Positions 34,346 to 44,725 of a stretch of 64,000 bases of DNA are shown piece by piece. Positions within the stretch are counted from its first letter, which is position 1; every line of letters starts with the position of its first letter. Both the position numbers and the translations under genes were made by a program. The notes beneath the pieces were generated by a model. The model saw only the letters and a program-made list of their open reading frames with translations, was not told the origin of the DNA and ran no database searches. Origin of the DNA: Castor canadensis (lineage: Eukaryota; Chordata; Mammalia; Rodentia; Castoridae); assembly GCF_047511655.1 (NCBI RefSeq), contig NC_133393.1, forward strand, positions 155,449,779 to 155,513,778, written 5' to 3'.

Positions 34346-35700
34346 ACTGAGCAACTATGGCAGTGCTGACTGACTAGCCGTGGGTGCCTGATGTCTGGAA
34401 CTGGCTGGGGAGGGGTCTGACCAGCACAGGATCCTGAGCTTCTGCCCTAATGAGGGCCACATTCCCAAAGGACACAGCTCCTGCAGTCCAGGTGGAAAGT
34501 GTTGGAATGGTCAGGCCCTCAAGGCTATGATGGAAGGAAGGAAGGAGCTATCCTGAGTGGCTGCCAGCCCCTGTCCTAAGTCGGGTCCCTCAGGGCCCAT
34601 TAGGAGCTGGGTGTGAAGACAGCTGGCAGACCAGCCAAGAGAGCGATGGAAACACCCACATGGACTGGGTCTGCCTGGGACGCCTGCCTCTCTGTTGGGA
34701 TGTGCTCCCAGCTCTCTCTCCCCACCCCCATCATGGCCTCCCAGCCACCTGGCTCACTTCTTCCCTGGCAGAGATACCTTTCCCATGCTGGGTTCTGACC
34801 AAAATACACTTCCCACACATCTGTCTGTGTCTGCCACCTGCCTCAACCCCACCCCCTTCTTCATGCTGCAGAGGCCCCTGGCAGCTCATTTGTATCCTAG
34901 CTGCCCACAGCACCTCACCTTCACCTGTGTCCCTGCAGCACAATGGGTGCCCCAGCCTGCCACTGGCTTGGTGTGTGCACAGCTGGCCCAGCTACAGAGG
35001 TGCCCTGAGCTGCCAGGTCCGTCAGTTACACAGGCTCAGCCCCAGCAGCCTCAATGTGTCAGGCCTTGCACTCTCACCTGCCCCCTGTCATGTACGCAGT
35101 GTACAGTCTGAAGCTTTTGGCTTGTGCCTTGTTGCTCTGGGGCATGAAAAGCTGGACATCTGTTGAGCCATGGCTACTGCCCTCTCCCCGAGATTCAGAT
35201 TCTCTCACACATGAGCTGCTTGAACTCTGAGGTCCTATCCTCAGAGGCCCACATTGTCACCTACTGCCCACCAGTATCCCACCCATCGGGTCATCCATGC
35301 TAGAGATCGCTGGCCACCAGCAGCACCTTCCAATACCGTCCCTTCCCTGGTCTCTGACCTACACTCCCTCTCTCCTCTTGGAGCCCCTTGCCCTTGTTTA
35401 CAGACGTCCTGCCTGCTTATCTCCCCAGGCTGCTTCCCTGATGAAGTCAGCAAGACATCTGAAACTAGAATACTATTGGGTGGGGCTGGGAGGACCCAGC
35501 CATCCCACACTGGCTGCCAGGAATGCTGTCCTCTGCCCTCCTCCTTCTAGGAGAGGCCTTCCAAGCACTGCCCATCAGAGTGGTCAAAGCTGACTGCCTG
35601 GAAGAAATGTCCAGGCTTAGAGAGGCCCCAGCTTTTGGAGAGAAGGTTGATAATTTACAAAATGCCCATCCCTGTCTGGACTCTGTGACCCAGACAATAA
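34346..35700. other. Intergenic, unique
   Basis: No feature recognised. A 168-codon frame at 34660-35166 plus has no recognisable domain. Confidence 0.45.
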
Positions 35701-35790
35701 CCGCTGGAAATTAGCACTAATTACTCTGTTTTACAGATGGGACTCACAAATCTAAACTGACCTGCTCAAGTCAGACAGAAAGGAAATAGA
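35701..35790 (-). repeat. MIR relic
   Basis: TTACTCTGTTTTACAGATGGGACTC and CTGCTCAAGTCAGACAG fit the reverse MIR consensus. Confidence 0.5.
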
Positions 35791-35899
35791 TGGGTGGGCA
35801 CTCCAGGTCCTCTTGCCCCCAGGCTGAGGGTGTTGTAGTCTTGATCAATCCCCTCACCCCCATCAGAAGACTCCTAGATTCTTTGTGTTCAGCTTGGAG

Positions 35900-36325
35900 G
35901 AATCCAGGCAGAACACCTCAAAGTAAGGGAGGGAATAAAGTTTATTGAATGTAAGGGGAAGGCATCACAAAAAGCAGTAGTGGCCCCACCTGGCCAGATG
36001 GGGCCAGATGGTAGAATAAAAAAGGAAGAGAGTGGCTCTCTGTTTCAAGGCCTTTTTAAATCACCAGTAATCTGTGGGTGGGGAAATATTTGGGGAGTCC
36101 CTGGGCTAGGGTGATGGATCACTCTGCATACACTTGGGTTAATCCTCAGGTACCATAACTTTGGGCAGATGGAAATTTCCATACCTTTTCGCCTAGCTCT
36201 GCACCTAGCAGAGGATTTGCATTGAAAAGGAGGCTCAGAAGTGAGGGTGTCTAATCTGAAATTCCTTAGGCTAAATTATATAGATTTAAGAGTCCCAATA
36301 TTTCTACTTTCTATCCTGCCTCAAG
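35900..36325 (-). mobile_element. Probable ERV LTR (solo)
   Basis: On the minus strand it ends with TTCAATAAACTTTATTCCCTCC, an LTR-type polyadenylation region, preceded by a TTTAAAAAGGCC TATA-like box. Ends and duplications were not resolved. No retroviral coding sequence is next to it. Confidence 0.5.
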
Positions 36326-37317
36326 GGGACAACCCATTCTGTCCTCCAAGGCAGGTGGGGCAGTCCTGCCTGAGCTGCTTCTGAAGCATCTGTGCTCCCA
36401 TCCCTCTGGGAAAGCTGGGTTGGCCTGGACTGAAGTGCAGGATAGGTCTGAGCTGGAGCGGCCTGAGGTATAACCCCACATGGGGCCAGGAATCAGGGCT
36501 GCTCACACACCTAAGGAACCTGGTGAGCACCAGGCCCAGGGTGAGGGCCCCAAAGGCCAGGCTCAGGTTCCAGCTGAACCTTCAAGTTCTCTAGACTTGC
36601 CAGGGTGAGTGCCCTGGTTGGGCACAGGCAGGTTGCTTGCCCCTCTGCTAATAGCTCATGTAATCCTCAGGATGACAGCACCTTCCAGAAGAGGACACCG
36701 AACACTGCAAGTTTGGGGACAGACAAGAGTTACCAGAGGGCAACATATACAGCTGGGAAGAAACAGGACTGTTGTTCACTACTCTGCCAGCCTGTTGGCT
36801 ACCATCTGGGGTCCTCTCCAGTTGGGGAGCATCCTGACAGCAGCCCCCTTAGGAAAAAAGCCAGGTTCTCTTGTGAACCCCTGGTAATGCAGGGAGGGCT
36901 CCCTGTTTGTCCCTGAGACTGGAGGAAAGATGGAGCTGTGTGGGTCCACAGTGCAGATGTTAAGAGGCAGAGGAGAGGAGACCAAAGGTGCTGGCAGGGG
37001 CGGCTCTGGGAAGGACAGAGTGTGTGCCTTTCCCCTCCAGGGCTTCAGTGAAGAGCCTGCTTGTCTGTGAAGCAATGGAGCCTTGACTTTTGGAGAAGCA
37101 GAACCTGCCACATGTTCAGTCTCAGGAGCTCAGGGGAGAAGTGCCTCCAAACAGCCCGTGCAGTGACATCCGTGAGCCAGCGTGAGCCCCGCTGGTTGTA
37201 TGCTGTTTGCTGGCATACCAGGAGACCAATGGGGACCCTTGGCTTGGAGGCAGGGCTGGGAGGTCCAGAGATGATCATTACATAGGAAGACCATAAGCCA
37301 TGATTGTGAGAGGAGAG
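36326..37317. other. Intergenic, unique
   Basis: No feature recognised; a weak MIR/L2-like patch near 36640-36730. Confidence 0.4.
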
Positions 37318-37393
37318 GGGGAGGCTGGAGTTTGAGTTCAGGGTCCTGCACTTGCTAGGCAGGTGCTCTGCCACTTGAATCATAGCCCCAGCC
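37318..37393 (-). mobile_element. ID-like SINE monomer
   Basis: Antisense: GAGTTTGAGTTCAGGGTCC, GCTAGGCAGGTGCTCTGCCAC, then AGCCCCAGCC. Confidence 0.75.
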
Positions 37394-37510
37394 ATTCTTT
37401 CTAGTTTTCCGAGAAAAGTTTTGAAGCATATGTATTATTTCTAGTCAGGAGTAAAACATTGTACATCTAGTCTTTTAATTAGACTGAGAATCAAGATTAA
37501 GAATTTAAAA

Positions 37511-37720
37511 ATAGCTGAGTGCTAGTAGCTCAAACCTGTAATCCTAGGTACGTGGGAGGCTGCAATTTAGGAGGATTGTGATTCAAGGCCATCCAAGGCA
37601 AATAGTTTGTGAGACCCCCCCCATCTCCAAAATAACCAGAGTAAAATGGGCTGGAGTTTGGCTCAAGCTATAGAGCATTTGCTTTGCAAGCACAAAGCCC
37701 TGAATTGAAAAACCTGAGTG
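37511..37720 (+). mobile_element. B1-ID composite SINE
   Basis: AGCTGAGTGCTAGTAGCTCAAACC start, a C-run in the linker, then an ID-like unit with GCTTTGCAAGCACAAAGCCC. Confidence 0.75.
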
Positions 37721-37756
37721 TAGATGAGAAAAAGAGAGGGAGAAGGAGAAAGGGGG

Positions 37757-37975
37757 GCAGGGCGCCGGTGGCTCACGCCTGTAATCCTCACTAATCAAGA
37801 GGCAGAGATCAGGAGGATTTCAGTTGGAAGCCAGCCTGGGCAAATAGTTTGTGAGACCCTATCTCAAACAAACAAACAAAAATCACAAAAAAGGGCTGGT
37901 GGAGTGGCTCAATGTATACGCCCTGAGTTCAAGCCCCTGTACCAAGAGAGAAAGAGAGAGAGAGAGAGAAGAAAG
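37757..37975 (+). mobile_element. B1-ID composite SINE
   Basis: GGGCGCCGGTGGCTCACGCC start, an (AAAC)n linker, an ID-like unit with GAGTTCAAGCCCC, and a (GA)n tail at 37945-37975. Confidence 0.8.
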
Positions 37976-37977
37976 TA

Positions 37978-38095
37978 GTGGCTGGCAGAATGACTCAAGC
38001 AGTACAGTGACTAGCGCAAGCATGAGGCCCTTAAATATAAGATGAAAACAGACTGGACTGCATGGTGAGACCCTATCTCAACAAAACAAAATTCA
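37978..38095 (+). mobile_element. Degenerate SINE pieces
   Basis: ID-like start (GAATGACTCAAGCAGTACAG), then a B1 3' end (GGTGAGACCCTATCTCAACAAAAC). Confidence 0.55.
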
Positions 38096-38840
38096 AAAAC
38101 AAACCAATTAGAGATTGTGTATAGAAACATTGACTGGGGCGGACATTAGAGTATGATGGGGGCTGGGGCAGACCTGCCTGTCAAAGGTGACAGGGCTGCT
38201 GGGCTCCAATCATTTGTTGTCAAGTAGAAACAAAGACCCTTGTTGGCAGCTTGTCAGAGCTTTCAAGAGAAACCAGAAAACCACATTTTTATGTGTGATT
38301 TAAAAGTATTAACTACTAATTTGATCCTGAAACATAAAATATATCCACAGGACCCATTGTGAGATGACAGAGCCAGATACAGGCCAGGAGCATTCTGGGG
38401 ACCAACCCATTTGTAACCTGTGGCTTGGCGCCATGAGGGTTAAGCTTGACTTGAATGACAGAGATTGATGAACGCATGACAGCATTCTGTGTATGTCTGT
38501 GCCCCAAACAGCAAAGAAACAAAAGCATACAGGAAAATCTACTACAACTATGCAGAGGAAAACCCCGGCGTGAACTCATGGGGACTGTGTGGTCAGCACA
38601 CTGTGCTGGGATCCTGGCACAGCCAGGATAGTCCCTCAGGACAGAGGTAAGACTTGAAATCCAGGGCGCAGGGCTCACCCAGCCACAGGCAGTCACCTCC
38701 CGGAACACAGCCTGGAGGCGGTGGTAGAGGACAGCCTGGACTAAGGGGAGTACCTGGGTCCCAGCTGCCCAAAGAAAGTTCCTGGCCAGTGGTGGCCATG
38801 CCAGGCCACAAGTCCAAGCCCCACCCTGCAGCCTGCCTGC
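38096..38840. other. Intergenic, unique
   Basis: Nothing recognised. Confidence 0.4.
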
Positions 38841-38849
38841 CTTTTGTTA

Positions 38850-39105
38850 ACAATGGCTTTATGGAGATATAATTCACATTCCATAGGTTTACAGTCCACA
38901 GTTCACTGGCTATCAGTATAGTCACAGTGTCATACAACTACCACCATAATCAATTTTAGATCACTTTCATCTGCCATAAAAGATCCCTGTACCCATTAGC
39001 AGTCACTCCCCATCCTCTCTTCCCAGGCCGTGGTTTCTGTCTCCATTAATCTGCTTGTTCTAGACATTTCATATAAATGGAGTCATACGAGATGTAGCTT
39101 GGTTT
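38850..39105 (-). mobile_element. Ancient L1M 3' UTR fragment
   Basis: ATGGAGATATAATTCACATTCCATAGG, CCCATTAGCAGTCACTCCCC and GACATTTCATATAAATGGAGTCATA are the antisense sequence of old L1 3' ends. It continues at 39955-40120, 40205-40284 and 40404-40560. Confidence 0.75.
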
Positions 39106-39118
39106 TTTGGGGTTTTTT

Positions 39119-39203
39119 TTGTGGGGGAGGGTGGATTGAACAAAGGCCCTAGGGCTTGCTGGGAAAGCACTCTACCAGTTGAACTGTGTCTCCAGTCCTT
39201 TTG
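39119..39203 (-). mobile_element. ID-like SINE monomer
   Basis: Antisense and diverged: GGGCTTGCTGGGAAAGCACTCTACC, ending GTCTCCAGTCC. Confidence 0.6.
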
Positions 39204-39205
39204 TT

Positions 39206-39300
39206 TTTTATTGATTGATTGATTGTTGTACTGGGGGTACATTCTGAAATACCAAATTTCTTACAATATATCATAGTTGAATTCATACCATTTTATTTTA
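39206..39300 (-). mobile_element. Rodent L1 3' UTR fragment
   Basis: GTTGTACTGGGGGTACATTCTGA as in the 3.1-kb copy. Confidence 0.5.
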
Positions 39301-39380
39301 TTTTTTTTAGATAGGGTCTCACTAACTTTGCCAAGGTCAGCCTTGAACTCATGATCCTCCTGTTTCCTCTTGAGTCAGAG
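39300..39380 (-). mobile_element. B1 SINE fragment
   Basis: AGATAGGGTCTCACTAACTTTG and CCTTGAACTCATGATCCTCCTG. Confidence 0.6.
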
Positions 39381-39544
39381 ACTGGGCTATTTTCTAACCT
39401 GCAAACTGATACCTTAAATGGAAACATTTTTTTAAAAAAATTATTAAATTAGGTTCATCCAAAATGTAACAATTACACATATGACATTAATTCATAAAGT
39501 GTAATTTACTAGGACATATCCTAACAATTTAGGAACAGCCTAGA

Positions 39545-39950
39545 CCATGTAATTTATAAACAACAGAAGTTTAGCTGGTGGAGTGGCTCAAGTGGTAGAG
39601 CACTTGAGTAGCAAGCATGAGGCCCTGAGTTCAAGCCCTAATGCTGCCAAAACAAAACAAAAACCAGAAGTTTATTGCTCACAGCTCTGGAGGCTGGCAA
39701 GCAAGGTCAAGGTGCTGGCAGGTTCAATGTCTGTCGGAGGTCTGTTCCTCAGAGACTGTGCTGTCTAGGTGTCCTCATATGACAGAGAGGACAAAAGGGT
39801 CAAAGGGATGAATTCTGCATCCTCACATGGTGGAAGAACAGAAGAGCAAAATAGGCCTAGGCTGGGTGCCTCTGGTTCTTCACCAATCCATTTGTGAGGA
39901 ACTCGTCGCTTATGACTTCCCCATGTTTTCTCCGAAGGACCTCTCCTTCA
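39545..39950 (-). mobile_element. MaLR (MLT1/MST-like) LTR, split by a SINE
   Basis: GAAGTTTATTGCTCACAGCTCTGGAGGCTGG, GGTGTCCTCATATGACAGAG and CCTCACATGGTGGAAG are the antisense LTR. The left end is separated by the ID element at 39574-39664. Confidence 0.65.
39574..39664 (+). mobile_element. ID-like SINE monomer with target duplication
   Basis: GCTGGTGGAGTGGCTCAAGTGG to GCCAAAACAAAACAAAAAC. Flanked by CAGAAGTTTA at 39564-39573 and 39665-39674. It shows that the ID-like unit also inserts alone. Confidence 0.9.
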
Positions 39951-40118
39951 TGACACCACAGGGGACGATGTTCCATCCATGTTTTATACGGATCTGTGCT
40001 TTATTCTTTTTGTGGCTAAATAATATTCCATTGTGTGGCTGCACTGCAGCTGATGGATGTTTGGGTTGTTTCCACTCTGACTTGTGAGCGTGCTTTCAAT
40101 CTCAGGACTGCACGTATA

Positions 40119-40201
40119 GGGGCTGGAGGCATGGCTCAAGTGGCAGAGCGCAGCCTAGCAAGGATGAGGCCTCAAGTTCAAACCCCAGTGCAGCCAAAAA
40201 A
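40119..40201 (+). mobile_element. ID-like SINE monomer
   Basis: GGAGGCATGGCTCAAGTGGC and AAGTTCAAACCCCAGTGC. Confidence 0.8.
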
Positions 40202-40284
40202 CCTGGAGGAATGCATACATGTAGGAGTAGGACTGTTGAGTCTCTGAGTCCCATGGTAATTTTGTCTAATTTGGGAAGTTGTTT

Positions 40285-40403
40285 GTTTTGTTTTGTTTTG
40301 AGACAGGGTCTCACTATATAGACTAGGTTGGCTGGGAACTTGAAATCTGCCTTCCTCTGCCTCCTGAGTGCTGGGATTACAGGTGTGAATCACTATGCCT
40401 GGT
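40285..40403 (-). mobile_element. B1 SINE monomer
   Basis: (GTTTT)n, GAGACAGGGTCTCACTATATAG, GAGTGCTGGGATTACAGGTGTG. Confidence 0.85.
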
Positions 40404-40560
40404 TTACCTTTGTTTAAGTAGCTGCTGAACCATTTCCCAAAGCAGCCACACCATCTGACATTCCCATAGCAGGGCAAAAGGGTTCCAACTTTTGCACATC
40501 AATACTTACATTGCCTGTAGTTGTATGATGGTCACCCTAGTGGGTGAGAAGGGACGCCTC

Positions 40561-40914
40561 ACTGTGGGCTTAGCCTAGCTTATCAGTAATAAAGCTGATA
40601 AGCTGACCTGTGTTTGACTTCTGCGTCTCATCTCTCCCTTGGTTCTGAACTTGGGAAGGCTGTTGTTTTATTAGTGGTGCCCAACATCTGCATGTGTGTT
40701 CTCCCTAGGGGTAGACTATCCTCTTTGGTAGAACTAATGTACCCTCCTTGGACCCCACTCTTCTCACAGATTTCCTCCACTCACACTTTCCTTTCTCCCC
40801 ACGAGTGAATTCCTGGAGATCAGAAACCTCATCAATTGCCCATCCACTGGGGTACTGAGATGGCTTGGCTAGACAGCTAGGAGGATGACCAGGGTATGGG
40901 GGCCCCAGGGCCCT
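40561..40914. other. Intergenic, unique
   Basis: Nothing recognised. Confidence 0.4.
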
Positions 40915-41066
40915 GGCTTTACATGTGACTTCTTTCCTTGTCCCTCTAAACCCCATTTTCCCCTCATGTAAAATGAGGATAATGATTGCAAAGTGACCCA
41001 GAGAGGGTTCACATCTTGACTCTGCCAGCAAGAAGCTAAGAGACCTTGGGGCATGATTTCTCAGCC
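40915..41066 (+). repeat. MIR relics (two pieces)
   Basis: CCCCTCATGTAAAATGAGGATAATGATTG (MIR middle), then TTGACTCTGCCAGCAAGAAGC... AGACCTTGGGGCATG (MIR start) in the same direction. Confidence 0.55.
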
Positions 41067-42886
41067 ACACTGTGATGGGTCCTTGTGGCAGGGGTGGCGG
41101 GTGGGGGCTGTCCTGGCCACTGTAGGATCCCTGGCTTCTGCTCTCTAGATGCTAGTAGGGTCCCCAGTGTGACAACCAAACCCAGAGATTGTCAAATGAC
41201 CCATGGAGAATCACTATGTTAGCCTATTCACTTGGTTTCCACGTAAATGGTGATACCAAACCCTGCCCCATGGGATGCTAGGAGCACTGCCTGGAGTGGT
41301 AAAGGCAAAGCCCTTGGCCAGTGCAGAGCTCACCTTAGTTCATAAGGCGAAAGTGGGTACCCCAGCAAAGCATGGAGCCCGGCATCTGGGACACAGTGGC
41401 TCTTAGTGGTTGTGTAGTTGAGATTTCCTGAGACTAGTATTGGGGATGGTGGTGAAGATGGGAGGCAGCTCTGGGAGGGCCTCAGGAGCTGCCTCTGAAG
41501 TGGCTGCCAAGCCCAGGCAACAGCTTCAGATATATGAGAAATCACTGCCTGACTCCAAGGATTGCTGGGCCTGGTGCTGTGTGTTTGGGGGCATGAGTAA
41601 TGGGCTTCCAAGACTTCCAGGAGGCACACACACCAAAACAATCCTGGAGCTGTCAAAGGTGGCCAGCTCCTCCTGGCCCGATGGAACATTCCTGGCTTCA
41701 ATACTTCATGTTCCAAGTCCAAGGAAAACTTTCTACCTCAGGCTGTCAGCCTCCTTAGTTGTCTTGACTCTAGGTCCCACAGCTTTCCCCAGGGTGGAGC
41801 TGGGTGGCTGGGCCATGGCCACTGAGTCTTCTCACTAGGTTTTCTCAGGTCCACCCACTAGGTGGATGACCTGGTTTAGGCTATGAGCAGAAATAGAACG
41901 GCAGTGCTAATTAGTGGCTTGTGCAGGCTGCAAATGGGCCACAACCTCTGATAACATCCTGGGAGAGGAAAATTCCATACACTCTTCTTCCACTGGGGAC
42001 AGGAGTATAAGGACAGCCCCGTCTGGGACACTCAGCTTTGCCTCTTGCTTATCACTGGTAGGCACAGACCCCCAGAAATGCTGATTCAGTAAGTTTGGGG
42101 CAGGGAGTGGGTGAGAACCTGCATGTTCACATGCTCCCCACATGGCCTGGACACTTGCTTTGTGCAGTGAGACATAGGTAGGGCCTGCCTCGTTCTGTCC
42201 TATCAAAATCAGGGGTCCAAGCCCTAAACCTGCTTTGTACCTTGACCAGGGCATTCACCTACTCACTTCCCACCCTGCAGAAGACAGCTGAGAGGTAGAT
42301 GCCTGGATGAGATCTGGCATACAGCCAGGCACAACGGTGCTCCTGCTGCTAGCTGGCCTCTTGCCTCTGTCTACTCACAACTTTGGCCTCTGTTCCAGGT
42401 GGGCAGATGGCATGACAGAAGAGCCCTGGCTGGGAGTTGAGGGACGTCTGTGGTTCAGCCAGGTAACCTTGGCTGTTCTCTTCCCCTTGCTCAGTCCCTG
42501 TTTCCTTGCAATCAAACAAAGAGGCTAGAGAAAGCCAGATGGTCCTTTAGGGTTTGCCCTGCTGACAGGAGGCCTAGAAAGTGTTCCCCACCCTAAAGGG
42601 CCCTCATATGTAAAGGGAAGTCGAAGTCCCATTGGCCACTCCCCACGGCAACTGTTGAGGGGGTCAGGAAGAGGATCAGGACTGTCTCTCCGCCCTTCTG
42701 TCCATCATAGACCCTACAGAGCCCCCCAGGAAGCAGGGGTGAGAGGGGAGCCACAACCACCCCTTTATCTGTACCTCCATACCCTTCCTCTCCCAAGGCG
42801 CCCTCTCTGCCTCTGTCTTGCCTCTGCCCTCTGTCTTCATCCCTCTTCCTATGATAGGGGGTGCTCACTGTCAACTGGAGGAGCAG
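41067..42886. other. Intergenic, unique
   Basis: Nothing recognised with confidence; a weak MIR-like patch at 42440-42530. Confidence 0.4.
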
Positions 42887-42968
42887 GGCTGGGTGTTGCT
42901 CAGTGGTAGAGGGACTGCCGAGCAGGTATGAAGCCCTGGGTTCCATCCCCATCACTGCAAACCAAACC
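42887..42968 (+). mobile_element. ID-like SINE monomer
   Basis: GGTGTTGCTCAGTGGTAGAG, GGGTTCCATCCCC. Confidence 0.7.
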
Positions 42969-43029
42969 AACCCACCAACCAACTAAATGAACAAGTGGTA
43001 GAGGGGCAACAGAAATAACCTTGGCTGGG

Positions 43030-43135
43030 AAAAAGAAGCTGGGGCTGAGTCCAACTCTGCCTTGAACAGATCACTGGTCTCTAGCCCTCAACTTGCCTGT
43101 CTGCAAAGGGGAGGGGGTGCAGGAGGATGAATGTA
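43030..43135 (+). repeat. MIR relic
   Basis: GGGGCTGAGTCCAACTCTGCC... CAACTTGCCTGTCTGCAAAGGGG. Confidence 0.45.
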
Positions 43136-43139
43136 AGGT

Positions 43140-43790
43140 ACTCACCAGCTGTGACCCTCAAGCCTCCTGTTCAGGAAGCTCTTGGCTCCCAGTCACTTGG
43201 CCTATTGTCTGCTGTTTTTTTTTTTGTGTACATTTTTTTACTTCCCTGGGAGCAACATATAGGAAGGGCCAAGTTTCAAGGTACACAGAACTTGCTTTGT
43301 CTCCTGCCTCAATTTCTTGCAGAAAAAAAAAAAAAATCCACCCATCTTTTATCCTCTTCCTTCCCTGAAAAGGAAACAGCCTGAAGCAAGTAGGACAGTG
43401 ACAGTGTTAACTCAGAACCATAGGGACACATTTGAAAGGTATTCCTTGCAGGCTGCCACCACCTCCCCAGGGGCCTATAGTCTGTCTGTTAGGGATCGAG
43501 GCTGGGGGACCAGCAGACAGCAGGGCCAGAGTGCTCAATGAGTGGCAGTTTGTAGCCAGAGAGGAACCCACTCTGTATTGGCTGTGGCAGTGGGGAAGTG
43601 GTTCTGGGCTTCGGGGTTGTGTAAACTGATCATGCAAGGATTCATGCAGCACTTACTGTGTGCTGGAGTCCCCACTCTAAAGCAGTTCTTGAGAGAGCAG
43701 TCAGCAGAGTGGGCCTAGAGGCACTCTCCACTTCAAACTAATTAAATACCACCCCTTGACATTGGTGGCTGCTTTCCTTTCATCTAGCAA
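43140..43790. other. Intergenic, mostly unique
   Basis: A T-run (43215-43224) and an A-run (43322-43336). 43640-43670 (GCAGCACTTACTGTGTGCTGG) is MIR/L2-like. Confidence 0.4.
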
Positions 43791-43794
43791 TTTC

Positions 43795-43925
43795 TTATTT
43801 ATTGCCTCATTTGATCTTTAGAAAAACTTGTGAGGAGCCAGGGTAGGTCTGTTATCCTCATTTTACAGATGGGGATGGTGAGGCCCAGGGAGGAACTGAC
43901 TGGGTCATGCCCAGATCAGAGGGAG
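43795..43925 (-). repeat. MIR relic
   Basis: ATCCTCATTTTACAGATGGGGATGGTGAGGCCCAGGGAGG is the reverse MIR consensus. Confidence 0.7.
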
Positions 43926-44667
43926 TTAGGGCCACCTGACCCCTGGTCAGCTCTCTGGCTGCCATGGGCGTTTCTGTTTACTGTGGGTGATGTGATGCTG
44001 TGACTCAGGCGTAGGCAGGAGATGAAAGGAGAGGAGCCATGGGATAGCTCTGGGTACCACCAGGATGCAGGTCATGGGCTCTCCTGGATGTCCAGTAGGT
44101 GATCAGTGAGGCACGGTGTAGTTCTACGGTTCCAGGGCAGGGCACCAGGAGGCTGGCATCACCTCCCTGGGTGGACAACAGGAGGCAGCAAGATGCCTTT
44201 CTGTACTGGGGAAACAGCACATAGTTCCTCTTTAAGGATTTCCCTGAACCATTTGTTTCCCAACACTGCCCAGCCCACGCACTGCATGAGCTCATGCCCA
44301 TCCGGCTGGCCCATGGGGTGGGTATGGTGATGTAGCTATGCTGCAGCTCCCATGGTAAGGTAGGAGGCTGAGTTCTCAAGACTATCAACTCATACTTGGA
44401 AGGGAAGGCACATAGTGGGAGGGAGCACTTTGGAGGAAGCAAGCCCTGGAAGTCTCCGGGGCAACCAGATTCCATTTTTGCCAAGGTCTTGAAGGATGTT
44501 GTGACTTCAACAAATGAAGGCCCTTGGGGGTGGGAGTCAGCCTTGGACAGGGCTGAAAGCCTCCTGGAGTGGGTTGAGGGGCAGAGAGTCCTGGGGAGTG
44601 GGAGAAGACAGCCACTTGTAGGGGCAAGGAGACTTCCCGCAAACACAGGTAGCTACTGATGGTTCTT
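43926..44667. other. Intergenic, unique
   Basis: Contains a 213-codon minus-strand frame (44005-44646) without recognisable domains; see rejected items. Confidence 0.4.
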
Positions 44668-44725
44668 TTTTTGGGGGGAGGGGTACTGGGAGTTTCGCAT
44701 ATCACCCTTGCTAGGCAGGTGCTCC
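44668..44725 (-). mobile_element. ID-like SINE fragment
   Basis: GGGGTACTGGGAGTTTCGCAT and CCTTGCTAGGCAGGTGCTCC. Confidence 0.6.

Larger units (their letters stand above)
39955..40560 (-). mobile_element. Ancient L1M fragment (continued), with SINEs
   Basis: GGCTAAATAATATTCCATTGTGTGG, GTTTGGGTTGTTTCCAC and AGCAGCCACACCATCTGACATTCCC are antisense L1M sequence. An ID and a B1 interrupt it. Confidence 0.7.

Noticed and set aside
39574-39664. tRNA gene calls in the ID-like elements
   Set aside because: The A and B boxes are those of a tRNA-derived SINE. The copies lack a cloverleaf end, have A tails and target duplications.
44005-44646. 213-codon minus-strand frame in the intergenic region
   Set aside because: No domain, no coding-like composition, no splice or promoter context; consistent with chance.
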